Part shown: one piece after another, positions 38,363 to 48,732 of the stretch
Layout: each line of letters starts with the position of its first letter
Position numbering within the stretch: position 1 is the first letter of the stretch
Assembly (NCBI GenBank): GCA_021789595.1
Contig: JAJYJJ010000011.1
Location: 1-64,000, forward strand
Origin: Nitrospirota bacterium
Lineage (GTDB): Bacteria > Nitrospirota > Thermodesulfovibrionia > UBA6902 > JAJYJJ01
DNA: 64,000 bases
Direction of reading: 5' to 3'
Program-made: the position numbers and the translations under genes
Notes under the pieces: model-generated
The model's database searches: none
The model's input: the letters and a program-made list of their open reading frames with translations, nothing else
What the model was told of the DNA's origin: nothing

Positions 38363-39339
38363 TGGACAATAGGATTAGGAACCTGGGATTAAGGATTAAA
38401 AACAATAGAAATCCGTATCTTTTAATCCTGCTTTTTGTCCTTTTAATCCCCCAACTAGTTTTCGCCTCTCATTGTTTTGCAGCCAAAAAGACAATTGGAG
38501 TGATAATGACAGGGGATATCCCATACTACAGGGATATGGAAAATGCATTTGTGTCAAAACTTAGCAGAGATGGTTATCTGGACAATGTGGATATAATAAT
38601 ACAGAGGCCGTATCCTGATCCCATCTCTTTGAGCAATGCTGCAAGGAAGCTCATAGCTTTAGATGTTGATATAATCGTTGCGTATGGCGCACCTGCGGTC
38701 ATTGCAGTTCTGAGAGAGAAAACAACGATACCTGTTGTCTATACTGGTGTATATGAGCCGCTCACCTTGAAGATCAGGGCAAAAAATATTACAGGTACAT
38801 CTTCAAGGATATCGATCTCGAGCCTGTTGCGATATCTGAAAGGAATGCGTACTATCACAACCCTCGGGGTTATCTATAGCACAAACGAAGAGGATTCTAT
38901 ATATCAGATGGAAGAATTGCTCAGGTTCTCAAATCAGTATGGATTTAAGATTGAAAAGATAAATCTTAGGAGGCCTCAGGATGCAAAACTGTTACTTTCA
39001 GGCAAGAGGTTTGATGCGATCTTCATTACCACCAGTTCCATAGCGAATATGGCATCTTATTCGATCATGGATTTCTCAAGGGATTATCGGATCCCTACTG
39101 CCTCTTTGCTTCCTGATAAGAGTTCGCATGCGATAATTACCCTCTATGCAAGTCCTAAGGAGCTGGGCGAAAAGGCTGCCGAGAAGGTTATAAAGATACT
39201 TAATGGGACCCCACCTGAGCGGATTCAGGCGGATTCTTCAAGCAATACAGAATTAGTCTTCAATCTAAAGGAGACAATTGCTATGGGTTTAAGGATACCA
39301 ATGGAGTTGACAACGGAGGCAACTAAACTAATTCAATGA
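38356..39339 (+). CDS. ABC transporter substrate-binding protein (TrpX/DUF534-like)
   Basis: KKTIGVIMTGDIPYYRDMENAFVSKL, VAYGAPAVIAVLREKTTIPVVYTGVYEP. Confidence 0.75.
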   Translation: MVMDNRIRNLGLRIKNNRNPYLLILLFVLLIPQLVFASHCFAAKKTIGVIMTGDIPYYRDMENAFVSKLSRDGYLDNVDIIIQRPYPDPISLSNAARKLIALDVDIIVAYGAPAVIAVLREKTTIPVVYTGVYEPLTLKIRAKNITGTSSRISISSLLRYLKGMRTITTLGVIYSTNEEDSIYQMEELLRFSNQYGFKIEKINLRRPQDAKLLLSGKRFDAIFITTSSIANMASYSIMDFSRDYRIPTASLLPDKSSHAIITLYASPKELGEKAAEKVIKILNGTPPERIQADSSSNTELVFNLKETIAMGLRIPMELTTEATKLIQ

Positions 39340-40220
39340 AAATGAATAGACTGCCGAGATTCATAATTGTCTTTTTGCTTGTGCTTTTCATGCCCGTAAA
39401 GGCGTTCTGCCAGAACGAGGTACTTATAGGACTTATACCAGAAGAGAATATTTTCAATCAGATGGAGAGATATAGACCACTTGCGGCCTATCTGTCCAGT
39501 AAGCTCGGTATCAATGTGAAACTGACAATACTGAGCAGGTATGGAGACATTATTGATAGGTTTAAGGCCAGGGGGATGGACGGTGCGTTCTTTGGTGTAT
39601 TCACAGGTGTCCTTGCCATGGAAAAGCTGGGAGTAGAACCAATAGCAAGGCCTGTAAACCTTGATGGAACATCAACTGTCAATAGTTTAATATTTGTAAG
39701 AAAGGACAGCGGGATAAAAAATGTGAAGGATATGAAGGGTAAAAGGATAGCCTTTGTTGACAGGGCAACAGTAACGGGCTATCTATATGCAATAGCATTC
39801 CTGCGGGACAAGGGCGTTAAAGACATTGATAGATATTTTAAGGAATACTATTTCACAGGAAGTCATGATTCTGCAATATACTCTGTCCTTGACAATAGGG
39901 CTGACATAGGTTCTGCAAAGAGCAAGGTTTACCAGAGGATGATAGAGAAAGACCCTGTCATCAAAGACGAACTGACTATCATTGCGAGGTCCAGCGAGTT
40001 TCCAGATACAACCCTATGCCTTAGGAAGGGCCTGCCTGCAGGCATAAAAGCAAGGATTAAGGCAATACTCTTGAACATGGACAAGGAGCCCGAAGGCAGA
40101 GAGGTCTTAAGAAGACTGAGGGCCTTAAGATTTGTCGCTGCCAGCAGGAACGACTTCCTGCCTTTTTTTGAACTGGCAAGAAAGACAGGCATAAATTTAA
40201 AGCGCTACAGATATAAATGA
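39336..40220 (+). CDS. PhnD-like periplasmic binding protein
   Basis: VLIGLIPEENIFNQMERYRPLAAYLSSKLG, DMKGKRIAFVDRATVTGYLY. Confidence 0.85.
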   Translation: MKMNRLPRFIIVFLLVLFMPVKAFCQNEVLIGLIPEENIFNQMERYRPLAAYLSSKLGINVKLTILSRYGDIIDRFKARGMDGAFFGVFTGVLAMEKLGVEPIARPVNLDGTSTVNSLIFVRKDSGIKNVKDMKGKRIAFVDRATVTGYLYAIAFLRDKGVKDIDRYFKEYYFTGSHDSAIYSVLDNRADIGSAKSKVYQRMIEKDPVIKDELTIIARSSEFPDTTLCLRKGLPAGIKARIKAILLNMDKEPEGREVLRRLRALRFVAASRNDFLPFFELARKTGINLKRYRYK

Positions 40221-42181
40221 GGAAACGACTTATATATTCTCTGTCCATCCTGTTTCTCCTGTTCACTGCAGGAATAGCACTGAGTATGCTTTATATATAC
40301 AAGATAACTGCAAACCTTGAATCTGTCATAAATCTTCACAGGGTTGAAATAATTCGCCAGAATCTTGTTATCAACACCCAGACCGTACAGTCTAACCTAT
40401 ACGCAGAAGGAACTGCCTTTGGCAAGGAAGTCGATGTGATAGTTAACAATGTTACAGCCCTTGACAATTCTGTCCATACCTGTAGCGCCTGTCATCACAA
40501 CAAACAGATGACAGCGAGGCTTAAAGATCTCGGAGACACGGTGGAGCAGTATAAGGATGCAATAAGTTATTTACTAACAACTACAGCAAATCCAGAGAGG
40601 ATAAAGCGGCTTAAGACAGTTGCAGTGGATATTGGAGATTCGCTTTTATCAAAAACGCAGGAGATGGCCTTTATTGCAGACAAGAGTCTAAACGCTAAAA
40701 CCATCCAGGCTATTAGGGATATAAACAATTCGAGGGTTATACTGATTGTAACTCTCATCCTTGCCTTTATTATCGCCCTAACAACTGCCGTTACACTTAC
40801 AAGACAGATAACAAGGCCTGTATATGAGCTTGTCAATGCAGCAAGGATGATAGCATCAGGGAACCTTGGATATCAGACATCATATAAGGATAAGACAGAG
40901 TTTGGAGAACTTGCCAGCAATTTTAATGCAATGAGTACTGCCCTTAAAGATGGACATGAAAAAGTTCTTCGATATATAAGACAGCTCTCGGGTCTGTACA
41001 GCATAACCCTTTCCTTTTACAGAATCACAGACATGGAGGATGTATACAGGGAGATATGTCAGCAGGTGGCTGACCTATTAAAGGTCGGGCAATGCGGCCT
41101 TATCCTTTATGACAATGAGAGGGATATGTTTATCCATCAGCCCTCTGCCTTTGGTTTGAATAATGATGAGATTGGCCTTCTAAGATTCAAAAGGCAGAGG
41201 ATCGAAAATCTATTTAAGTTTTCAAACGGTCTTCCCATTGTCTCAAATAATCCTGCAAACGATGACCGCTTTGACCCAAGGATAGCAAATGCCCTTAATG
41301 AGCGTTCGCTCTTGATAGCATGGCTCTATAGAAAGGGGAAAATACTTGGAGCTATCAGGGCCGCAAATAAAGATAGGGAATTTACAGAGGAGGACGCAAG
41401 GCTTTTAACAATCCTGGGAAATCATATGGCAGTGGCTATAGAAAATGCCGAGCTTTATAAGAACCTGCAAGAGCAGATGATTGAATTAAGAGAGACCCAG
41501 GAACAGCTCGTCCAGTCTGCAAAGCTTGCTGCGATAGGAGAGCTTGCATCCAATGTTGCCCACGAGATAAACAATCCCCTGACAAGCATCCTCGGCTATA
41601 CTGAACTGATAAAGGACGAGAGGGATATTGACCTTATCAGGGAAGACCTCAGTATAATTGAGAGGGAATCCCTGAGGGCAAGGGAGATTGTAAGACAACT
41701 GTTAGAATTCGCAAGAAGAAGACCATTGCAGGTTACAGATGTTGATATAAATGAAGTGCTGAAGGATGTAATCCCTCTTGTAAGCAACCAGGCAAGGCTG
41801 AATAATGTTGAGCTATTTGAGGAGTATGAGGATCTGCCGAAAACAATTGCAGATTCAAATCAATTGAAGCAGGTCTTTATCAACATAATCAATAATGCCA
41901 TCTTTGCAATGCCAGAAGGCGGCAAGCTCTCTATAAGGACATCACGACTTGGAGAATATATCCTGGTCATTTTTAAGGATACCGGTATTGGCATTCCAAA
42001 AGAGGTCATACCAAAGATATTTGAACCATTCTTTACAACAAAACAGGATGTAGGAACAGGCCTTGGTCTGTCTATAAGCTACAGCATAATACAGAATCAT
42101 GGTGGAAGGATTGATGTGGAAAGCCAGGAAGGGAAGGGTTCAACATTCACGGTCAGGCTGCCTATAAAGGGCTTTAGTTAA
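40217..42181 (+). CDS. Sensor histidine kinase with periplasmic CXXCH, HAMP and GAF domains
   Basis: TCSACHHN between two TMs, HAMP, GAF-like region, AAIGELASNVAHEINNPLTSILGYTELI, HATPase. Confidence 0.9.
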   Translation: MRKRLIYSLSILFLLFTAGIALSMLYIYKITANLESVINLHRVEIIRQNLVINTQTVQSNLYAEGTAFGKEVDVIVNNVTALDNSVHTCSACHHNKQMTARLKDLGDTVEQYKDAISYLLTTTANPERIKRLKTVAVDIGDSLLSKTQEMAFIADKSLNAKTIQAIRDINNSRVILIVTLILAFIIALTTAVTLTRQITRPVYELVNAARMIASGNLGYQTSYKDKTEFGELASNFNAMSTALKDGHEKVLRYIRQLSGLYSITLSFYRITDMEDVYREICQQVADLLKVGQCGLILYDNERDMFIHQPSAFGLNNDEIGLLRFKRQRIENLFKFSNGLPIVSNNPANDDRFDPRIANALNERSLLIAWLYRKGKILGAIRAANKDREFTEEDARLLTILGNHMAVAIENAELYKNLQEQMIELRETQEQLVQSAKLAAIGELASNVAHEINNPLTSILGYTELIKDERDIDLIREDLSIIERESLRAREIVRQLLEFARRRPLQVTDVDINEVLKDVIPLVSNQARLNNVELFEEYEDLPKTIADSNQLKQVFINIINNAIFAMPEGGKLSIRTSRLGEYILVIFKDTGIGIPKEVIPKIFEPFFTTKQDVGTGLGLSISYSIIQNHGGRIDVESQEGKGSTFTVRLPIKGFS

Positions 42182-42824
42182 TGCTCTTCACATATATCTC
42201 CCTTGCAATCTCCGGGTCAAGGGCAATTGTTGTCTCATCCACCTGAATGACATAGGATGGCCTTTTCTGGGTTAATCTGAGTATGTTGCCTGCAATTACA
42301 CCAAGTGCTGCAAGCTTGCTGAGCCGTTCACGCTCTGTGGGTACAATAAAGACTATCCTTCCCATTTCTCCTACCTCAAAATCAGTAAGCCTCATAACCA
42401 GAGGTCTCAATTCCACATTGTATTTTTTGCAGCATTCTCCCCTTGGTATGGGTTTGCCGTGAGGACAGGTCGGAGGGTGGCCAAGAAAGGTGCAGACGCT
42501 GTCTGTTGTATCTTCCGACAGGATATGCTCAAACTGACAGGCGTTGGACTCTGTCTGGTTTGCGTCAAGCTCAAAGACCTCTGAAAAGAGCCTTTCGACA
42601 AGGCGGTGTCTGCGCACAATGCCTTCTGCCCTTTGCTCACCAGCCTGGGTCAATGTCACAAGCCCATTTTTCGTGCTTATAAGACCTTCTTCCATAGCCC
42701 CTTCCATAACCTCCAAAGCATTGTCATCTACAAGCCTTTCAACAAGGTTCTTGCAGTTTAATACACCCTGTTCCCTCAAGATCCAGGAGAGTTCTAATAG
42801 CTCATCAACACGTTCTTTCTGCAT
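42174..42824 (-). CDS. DtxR/MntR-family metal-dependent regulator with FeoA-like C-terminus
   Basis: EEGLISTKNGLVTLTQAGEQRAEGIVRRHRLVERLF, CQFEHILSEDTTDSVCTFLGHPPTCPHGKPIP. Confidence 0.88.
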   Translation of the reverse strand: MQKERVDELLELSWILREQGVLNCKNLVERLVDDNALEVMEGAMEEGLISTKNGLVTLTQAGEQRAEGIVRRHRLVERLFSEVFELDANQTESNACQFEHILSEDTTDSVCTFLGHPPTCPHGKPIPRGECCKKYNVELRPLVMRLTDFEVGEMGRIVFIVPTERERLSKLAALGVIAGNILRLTQKRPSYVIQVDETTIALDPEIAREIYVKSIN

Positions 42825-42855
42825 GATTAATAATATAGGAATCTATCGTCTATTT

Positions 42856-44022
42856 TCAAGGCATACCAACAAACTCTTTTTTCCTCAACTCCTCTATCAT
42901 AGCTCCGAGCTCTGGCCCAGGTTTAAGACCAAAGACCTTCTGGATATGCTCAGAAGACATAGAAACAGATGAGGAGATGCTTTCATATCGTTCAGCCATA
43001 TCAATGAGTTTTATATCTCCGATCAGTAGAACCACATCATAAAGGGCGTTACCTGCATTCTTAAAGGTGTCATATAGATTGGGCTTATCTCTACCACCCT
43101 TATAGGTGGCAATTGCCCTGTTGCATCTCAAGAGCCTTTTTCTTATATCACTGCTAAATCGTAGTCTCTTTGATATCGCTGTTACATTTGTGCCATGTAA
43201 CAGCGCCTCAAGATGTAAAAGACCTTTAATTGTCAAGCCATGAGAGTAGATTTCTTCAAGTCCTGTCTTAAATTCTGATGGCATTTGTTTTATCGTATTA
43301 TTAAGAGTATAAACAGCTTGAAGATTCACACCTAATATATTTGTTGATAAATCAAATATCTTCTCCAGGATACCATCAGATAAGGCCATCCTGAGATATT
43401 TCTCTGAATGTTCTGAGCTTAAGATATTGAATAATTCAAAAGTAATCCTTTCAGGAGAGGGAAGGGATACAAGTTCTGCAAGTTCCACTATATAACCTCT
43501 TGTTACCTCCTCAATAATGCCATTTATCTCAGAGGCCATTCTATATGCCCGTAAAAGCCTTAATGGATCTGCTATAAGGTTATCTCTTTTAATAGCCCTT
43601 ACAATCATCAAATCAATATCTTGAAGGCCGTTAACAATATCAATAAGCCCTTTGCCAGGTGACCAGGCCAGGGCATTAATAGTGAAATCTCTGCTTTTAA
43701 GATTCTCATTTAACTCTTCAGTAAACAATGAAAAATCAATTGTATGACTGTCCTTTAAGACAAGCCGGAATACCTTCTCATCTCTTAAACTGACAACAGT
43801 TGCATCGAAATCAACAGCAAGCTGTTTAATGAGGGGGGGGAGATGGTTTTTTATTATAAAGTCCATATCCTTTGAAGGTTTACCCAAGAACATATCACGC
43901 AAATAGCCGCCAATAAGATATACTTCAAAACCAGGTGTTAGTTTAAAGATGTGGCCTACAATAGGATCTGAAAGGAGTTTTTCTGATAGGGCAGAGTATT
44001 TCATCTTCTTGCCATAGGGCAT
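42856..44022 (-). CDS. CCA tRNA nucleotidyltransferase / poly(A) polymerase family
   Basis: YLIGGYLRDMFLGKPSKDMDFII, RDFTINALAWSPG, DPLRLLRAYRMASEI. Confidence 0.9.
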   Translation of the reverse strand: MPYGKKMKYSALSEKLLSDPIVGHIFKLTPGFEVYLIGGYLRDMFLGKPSKDMDFIIKNHLPPLIKQLAVDFDATVVSLRDEKVFRLVLKDSHTIDFSLFTEELNENLKSRDFTINALAWSPGKGLIDIVNGLQDIDLMIVRAIKRDNLIADPLRLLRAYRMASEINGIIEEVTRGYIVELAELVSLPSPERITFELFNILSSEHSEKYLRMALSDGILEKIFDLSTNILGVNLQAVYTLNNTIKQMPSEFKTGLEEIYSHGLTIKGLLHLEALLHGTNVTAISKRLRFSSDIRKRLLRCNRAIATYKGGRDKPNLYDTFKNAGNALYDVVLLIGDIKLIDMAERYESISSSVSMSSEHIQKVFGLKPGPELGAMIEELRKKEFVGMP

Positions 44023-44183
44023 GCCTGCCTATAATTTTTTTGTAATTCCAACATACATCTATTTTTAAAAAACTTTACATAATATATATTATCAGACATA
44101 AGCTTTTTACACGAAATGTGTAAAAGTTGTTATTAAGCATGTTTGTTTGCACGATGGAAATCGCTCCAACCTTAGAAAATCAA

Positions 44184-44210
44184 CCATATGCCCAAGTTTT
44201 AGGCATATGG
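44184..44210. repeat. Intergenic hairpin (mtaB-cca gap)
   Basis: CCATATGCC-caagtttta-GGCATATGG, perfect 9-bp inverted repeat. Confidence 0.6.
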
Positions 44211-44232
44211 AAAAATCTTATAATATAAGGAC

Positions 44233-45522
44233 TTACAATATTGTTGTGCAGTTTCCTATCTCCCTGCCTGATAATCCGCCATTTCGAAGGTCATGTATTT
44301 GAACGGTGATTATATCGCCTTTTTTCTCTGTTGATTGTTCTATATTGACCTCAAGATAATTTTCTGAAATTCCCTTAAGATACATAGAATTATTGTCTGT
44401 TTCCTCTATTATCACATTCACAAATCTTCCTAATTGCCTTTGTTTATAAATATTTTTCTTATTTATTGAGAGTGTCCTTAGTGCCATTGCCCTTAACCCC
44501 TTTGTGTTATTCCTTACCTGCCCATCCATGGCTGCAGCAGCAGTGTTGTGTCTCCGTGAAAATGGAAATACATGGATATAACTAAAGGGTAATTCCTCTA
44601 TAAACCTGTAGCTCCTCTGGAAGCTCTCCTCTGTCTCGCCTGGAAATCCGACAATAACATCGGTTCCTATACAGATATTGGGAACCCTTTTGACAATCCT
44701 GGAGATTACCTTTCTATAAGATGATGTGTCATATCTACGATTCATAAGTGTTAGTATGTCATCGTCTCCGCTTTGCAGTGGTATGTGAAGATGCGGGCAT
44801 ACCCTGCCTGTCTCTATCAGTGATATAAGGTCGTCGTTTACCTCATTTGGTTCAAGTGAGCTTATCCTTATCCTTGGAATAGCTGGGTCATTTGTAAGCT
44901 CTGTAAGTAATTCTATTAGACTACTTTTAGGCAACAAGTCCTGACCATAAGAGCCGATATGTATGCCTGTAAGGATAATCTCATTATAGCCTTTATAATA
45001 AAGCGCTTTTGCATGTCTTACAGCATCCTCAATACTGATGCTTTTACTCCTGCCCCTTGCCATTGGCACTATGCAGTATGAGCATCTGTAATTGCATCCA
45101 TCTTGCACTTTAAGATAGGCACGAGATCTTGTTGAATAATAACAAAATTCACGCTTTTTAGCATCACCTTTGTGCTCGCCTATAAGATAGTTGATTATAG
45201 AATCCTTTTCTGTATTGTTAAAAACAATCACATCACCGAGTGTCTCGATCTCCTTGTGGTGCAATTGGGCATAGCAGCCTGTTACAATAACCTTTGCCTT
45301 GCCACTGGCTTGTCTGAGTGCCCTTCTTATTAACTGCCTTGCCTGGTAATCGGTCTTTCCTGTAACTGTGCATGTATTTATGATGTAAACATCTGCCATC
45401 TCATTAAACGGGATGATCTCAATACCATTTGAAAACAATGCACCCTGTATACAGGTACTATCTGCCTGATTTGTCTTACACCCGAGGGTTGACAATGCCA
45501 CCTTCATAGAGAAATCTAACAT
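44233..45522 (-). CDS. mtaB: tRNA t6A37 methylthiotransferase MtaB
   Basis: ALSTLGCKTNQADS, NTCTVTGKTDYQARQLIRRA, VQDGCNYRCSYCIVPMARG. Confidence 0.93.
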   Translation of the reverse strand: MLDFSMKVALSTLGCKTNQADSTCIQGALFSNGIEIIPFNEMADVYIINTCTVTGKTDYQARQLIRRALRQASGKAKVIVTGCYAQLHHKEIETLGDVIVFNNTEKDSIINYLIGEHKGDAKKREFCYYSTRSRAYLKVQDGCNYRCSYCIVPMARGRSKSISIEDAVRHAKALYYKGYNEIILTGIHIGSYGQDLLPKSSLIELLTELTNDPAIPRIRISSLEPNEVNDDLISLIETGRVCPHLHIPLQSGDDDILTLMNRRYDTSSYRKVISRIVKRVPNICIGTDVIVGFPGETEESFQRSYRFIEELPFSYIHVFPFSRRHNTAAAAMDGQVRNNTKGLRAMALRTLSINKKNIYKQRQLGRFVNVIIEETDNNSMYLKGISENYLEVNIEQSTEKKGDIITVQIHDLRNGGLSGREIGNCTTIL

Positions 45523-45571
45523 TTAACCAGGTATTTGTTCAAGCAGATTGGAATTTCTGGTATAATCTATT

Positions 45572-46336
45572 ATGAAGGTTGCCTTAACCATAGCAGGCTC
45601 TGACCCGACAGGTGGCGCAGGACTACAGGTGGATTTGAAGGTATTTAATGCCTATGGCATCTATGGGATTAGTGTTCCATCAGTCCTTACTGCCCAGAAT
45701 ACAAAGACAGTCCTTGATATATACGAACTGCCTGCAAACTTCTTCTCTTTACAGATGCAAGGCCTCTTACAGGATATAATACCTGATGCTACAAAAACAG
45801 GTATGCTCTATGATCCCGAGATAATCAGGATTACCGCACAGATGGTCAGGGCATTTGACTTAAGACACCTTGTAATCGATCCTGTCACTGTGTCATCTAC
45901 AGGGACGGCATTGATAAAGGATAAGGCGCTTGAGACACTTAAAAAGGAGCTTTTCCCTCTCGCAGAGGTGATTACGCCAAATATATATGAGGCATCTCTA
46001 TTAGGTGGAATTAAGATTGAAGATGAGGAGGACATGAAAAAGGCAGCAAAGATATTAAAGGATTCTGGGGCTCAGACTGTTGTTATTACAGGCGGCCATC
46101 TATCTGATAGAACCATTGACATTTTATATGACGGAGTGGAATTTCTTCGGATAGAGGGCAATAAGATGCCCGGCGAATACCATGGAACAGGATGTGTTTA
46201 CTCTGCTGCCTTGACTGCCAATCTTGCCCTTGGGCAGGATATAAAAACCGCTGCCTTAAATGCAAAGGGGGTTGTGGACAAGGCCATAATGTCATCATTG
46301 AGGCTTGGGAACGGCCTCAGCCTTCTCAATCTATAA
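45572..46336 (+). CDS. thiD: Hydroxymethylpyrimidine/phosphomethylpyrimidine kinase
   Basis: ALTIAGSDPTGGAGLQVDLKVFNAYG, GTGCVYSAALTANLALG. Confidence 0.95.
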   Translation: MKVALTIAGSDPTGGAGLQVDLKVFNAYGIYGISVPSVLTAQNTKTVLDIYELPANFFSLQMQGLLQDIIPDATKTGMLYDPEIIRITAQMVRAFDLRHLVIDPVTVSSTGTALIKDKALETLKKELFPLAEVITPNIYEASLLGGIKIEDEEDMKKAAKILKDSGAQTVVITGGHLSDRTIDILYDGVEFLRIEGNKMPGEYHGTGCVYSAALTANLALGQDIKTAALNAKGVVDKAIMSSLRLGNGLSLLNL

Positions 46337-47660
46337 GCCTCCCACAGAGTGAGTGCTGTTTTGCCTCTATAATAAGGACATTAACCAACCTTCCCTTTAG
46401 AGCCTCATCACCTTCAAGATTGACTATCTTATTTGTCCTTGTCCTTCCTGTAAGCCTGTGTGGGTTTGTTTTACTTTTCCCCTCTATCAGTATCTCAAGG
46501 GTCTTGCCTTCAAGTTCCTTGTTCTTTTTCGATGTTATAGATTCCTGAAGCTCAAGGACATTTTCAAGCCTTTTCCCCTTTGTATCTTCAGGTACCTTTC
46601 CATCGAGTTTTATAGCGGCAGTATTAGGTCTTTCTGAATACTTAAAGGCAAATATCCCATCGTACTGTATCTCCTTTAGCGCATCTATGGTCTTTTCAAA
46701 GTCCTCCTCGGTCTCGCCTGGGAAGCCAACGATTATATCTGTTGTTATAGATAAATCATGGATTGTCTGCCTCAGCATATCCACCATAGATTTATACTTC
46801 TGATAGGTATAGCCCCTGTTCATAAGTTTTAGAATCCTGTCAGAGCCCGACTGTACCGGAAGGTGGATATGCTCGCATAGTTTTGGCAATTCTGCCATTG
46901 CTTTTAGCAAAGCCGCGGAAATGTCCTTTGGATGCGATGCGACAAACCTTATCCTTTCTATTCCATCAATTTGATGAAGCATATAAAGAAGACCAGGGAA
47001 GTCTACTATTGTAGTCCCGGCATCATCCCTATATGAATTAACATTCTGGCCGAGAAGGGTTACCTCCTTATAATCCATATCTGACAGGTCTTTGACCTCC
47101 TGATAGATATCAATGCCCGGTCTGCTTATCTCTCTTCCTCTTGTATAAGGAACAATGCAGTAGGAACAGAAATTATTGCAGCCGTACATAATAGATACAA
47201 ATGCCCTTACCTCCTCTGCCCTCTTTGAAGGAATCTTCTGGAGATGGTATCCTGTGTTATCTCCGATGGCAACAGGGACTGGTTCGCTGCCATCAATCCA
47301 GAGGTCAAGTTTGTCAATATTCTGCGGGCCAAGGACAAAATCAACAGAGGGAAACCTTTTCCTGATACCCTCTCCGTGCTGTTGAGCTATGCATCCTGCA
47401 ACCGCAAGCCTGAGAAATGGATTCTTTTTCTTGAGGATGCTGAGCCTTCCGAGCTCGCTATAGAATTTCTGCTCTGCCTTTTCCCTGATGCTACAGGTAT
47501 TAAGGATAATCACACCTGCCTTCTTGATGTCCTCTGTTGGCTCATAGCCGTGAAGCTCAAGGATTCCAGCCATCCTCTCTGAGTCCTGGACATTCATCTG
47601 ACAACCAAAGGTCTCTATGAAGAATTTCTGTTTTTCAGTCATAATTAAAAATAACATCAA
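46326..47660 (-). CDS. miaB: tRNA i6A37 methylthiotransferase MiaB
   Basis: FIETFGCQMNVQDSERM, NTCSIREKAEQK, SIMYGCNNFCSYCIVPYTRGRE. Confidence 0.96.
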   Translation of the reverse strand: MMLFLIMTEKQKFFIETFGCQMNVQDSERMAGILELHGYEPTEDIKKAGVIILNTCSIREKAEQKFYSELGRLSILKKKNPFLRLAVAGCIAQQHGEGIRKRFPSVDFVLGPQNIDKLDLWIDGSEPVPVAIGDNTGYHLQKIPSKRAEEVRAFVSIMYGCNNFCSYCIVPYTRGREISRPGIDIYQEVKDLSDMDYKEVTLLGQNVNSYRDDAGTTIVDFPGLLYMLHQIDGIERIRFVASHPKDISAALLKAMAELPKLCEHIHLPVQSGSDRILKLMNRGYTYQKYKSMVDMLRQTIHDLSITTDIIVGFPGETEEDFEKTIDALKEIQYDGIFAFKYSERPNTAAIKLDGKVPEDTKGKRLENVLELQESITSKKNKELEGKTLEILIEGKSKTNPHRLTGRTRTNKIVNLEGDEALKGRLVNVLIIEAKQHSLCGRLID

Positions 47661-47689
47661 TTATGTATTTGATGCAAGTAAAGTAGGTA

Positions 47690-48057
47690 GCTAATGTTCT
47701 CTATCGGGTGAGTTCCAGTGCTAAAGCAGCCTTTCGGTTACACCCGTAACACCTTTGTATCCGCCATCACGCCATTCTTTGACCCTCTGCCGTATCTTGC
47801 TCTAATATCCTTAAGCGTCCCGTCCTTGTTTCAATATCAAGCCTGAATATTTTCCCTACGAGTTCAATAGGAGTTTTATCTACAAATGTGGATGGATTGA
47901 ATATTTTATTTTCTTTTGAAGTTAGAATAATACCATCATTGCGGTGTTTGTCTTCTTTGCCTCCAGTAGCCCGCTCAATATCAAAGTTGTCACCAAGGTG
48001 GTTCTTGAATTTTTTGACTGTTTGAGCCGCCAAGGCATCCCTATCAACTAAGAACAA
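47690..48057 (-). pseudogene. Remnant of a restriction/helicase (Res-type) gene
   Basis: MFLVDRDALAAQTVKKF then, in another frame, VKEWRDGGYKGVTGVTERLL*HWNSPDREH; frameshift and internal stops. Confidence 0.65.
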
Positions 48058-48065
48058 TACTCTAC

Positions 48066-48365
48066 TTACTTATGCTGCAACTTGATAATCAGACGAGCGT
48101 CCAGAGCTTCTGCAATCTTATTCAGAGTTTCGACAGTCGCTTTCTTAAAGCCGCCCCTTTCAAGCCTCGACAACGCAGGCTGCTTTGTCCCTATTTTTCT
48201 TGCCAGTTCATCCTGTGTGAGCCCTGCCTTTTCCCGCGCCTTAATCATGCTCTCCAGGAGTTCAAATTCGGTATCAAGTTCGTGCCAAGCCTTTTTGAAC
48301 TCAGGGTCCTTCATCTGTTCTTTGATATACGTATCGAGGGTTGTCCCTCTCACATACTTTTTCAT
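48066..48365 (-). CDS. XRE-family antitoxin (HigA-like)
   Basis: AREKAGLTQDELARKIGTKQPALSRLERGGFKKATVETLNKIAEAL. Confidence 0.88.
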   Translation of the reverse strand: MKKYVRGTTLDTYIKEQMKDPEFKKAWHELDTEFELLESMIKAREKAGLTQDELARKIGTKQPALSRLERGGFKKATVETLNKIAEALDARLIIKLQHK

Positions 48366-48721
48366 GTTTTCACCTCCTCCTGTCTTTCAAGAAAATCGTT
48401 CATTCTCCTTTCGGCTGTTTCTATCTCCCTAACAGGCGTCTTTTCAGTCTTCTTTACAAAGCCGTGGAGGAGAATGAAGCGCTTGCCCGTGTGAGTAAAA
48501 TAGAAAACTCTGACGTTACCTTGACTGTCCTTTATCCTCAGCTCTCTGATCTTGCCCTTTACCTGTCTGGTGTATGGCTCTTTTAGTAAAACGCCATATT
48601 CCTTCAAAAGGGCTAACGTTCTAACAACTTTTGCTCTTGCAGATCTGGGAAGAGAATTGAAGAAACTCTTCACCGGTTCATGTCCGTCAGGATCTCTGTA
48701 AAACTCGACGGTCCAGTCCAT
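48362..48721 (-). CDS. RelE/HigB-like (Gp49-type) toxin
   Basis: VEFYRDPDGHEPVKSFFNSLPRSARAKVVRTLALLKEYG, KGKIRELRIKDSQGNVRVFYFTH. Confidence 0.88.
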   Translation of the reverse strand: MDWTVEFYRDPDGHEPVKSFFNSLPRSARAKVVRTLALLKEYGVLLKEPYTRQVKGKIRELRIKDSQGNVRVFYFTHTGKRFILLHGFVKKTEKTPVREIETAERRMNDFLERQEEVKT

Positions 48722-48732
48722 CTCGATTTAAT

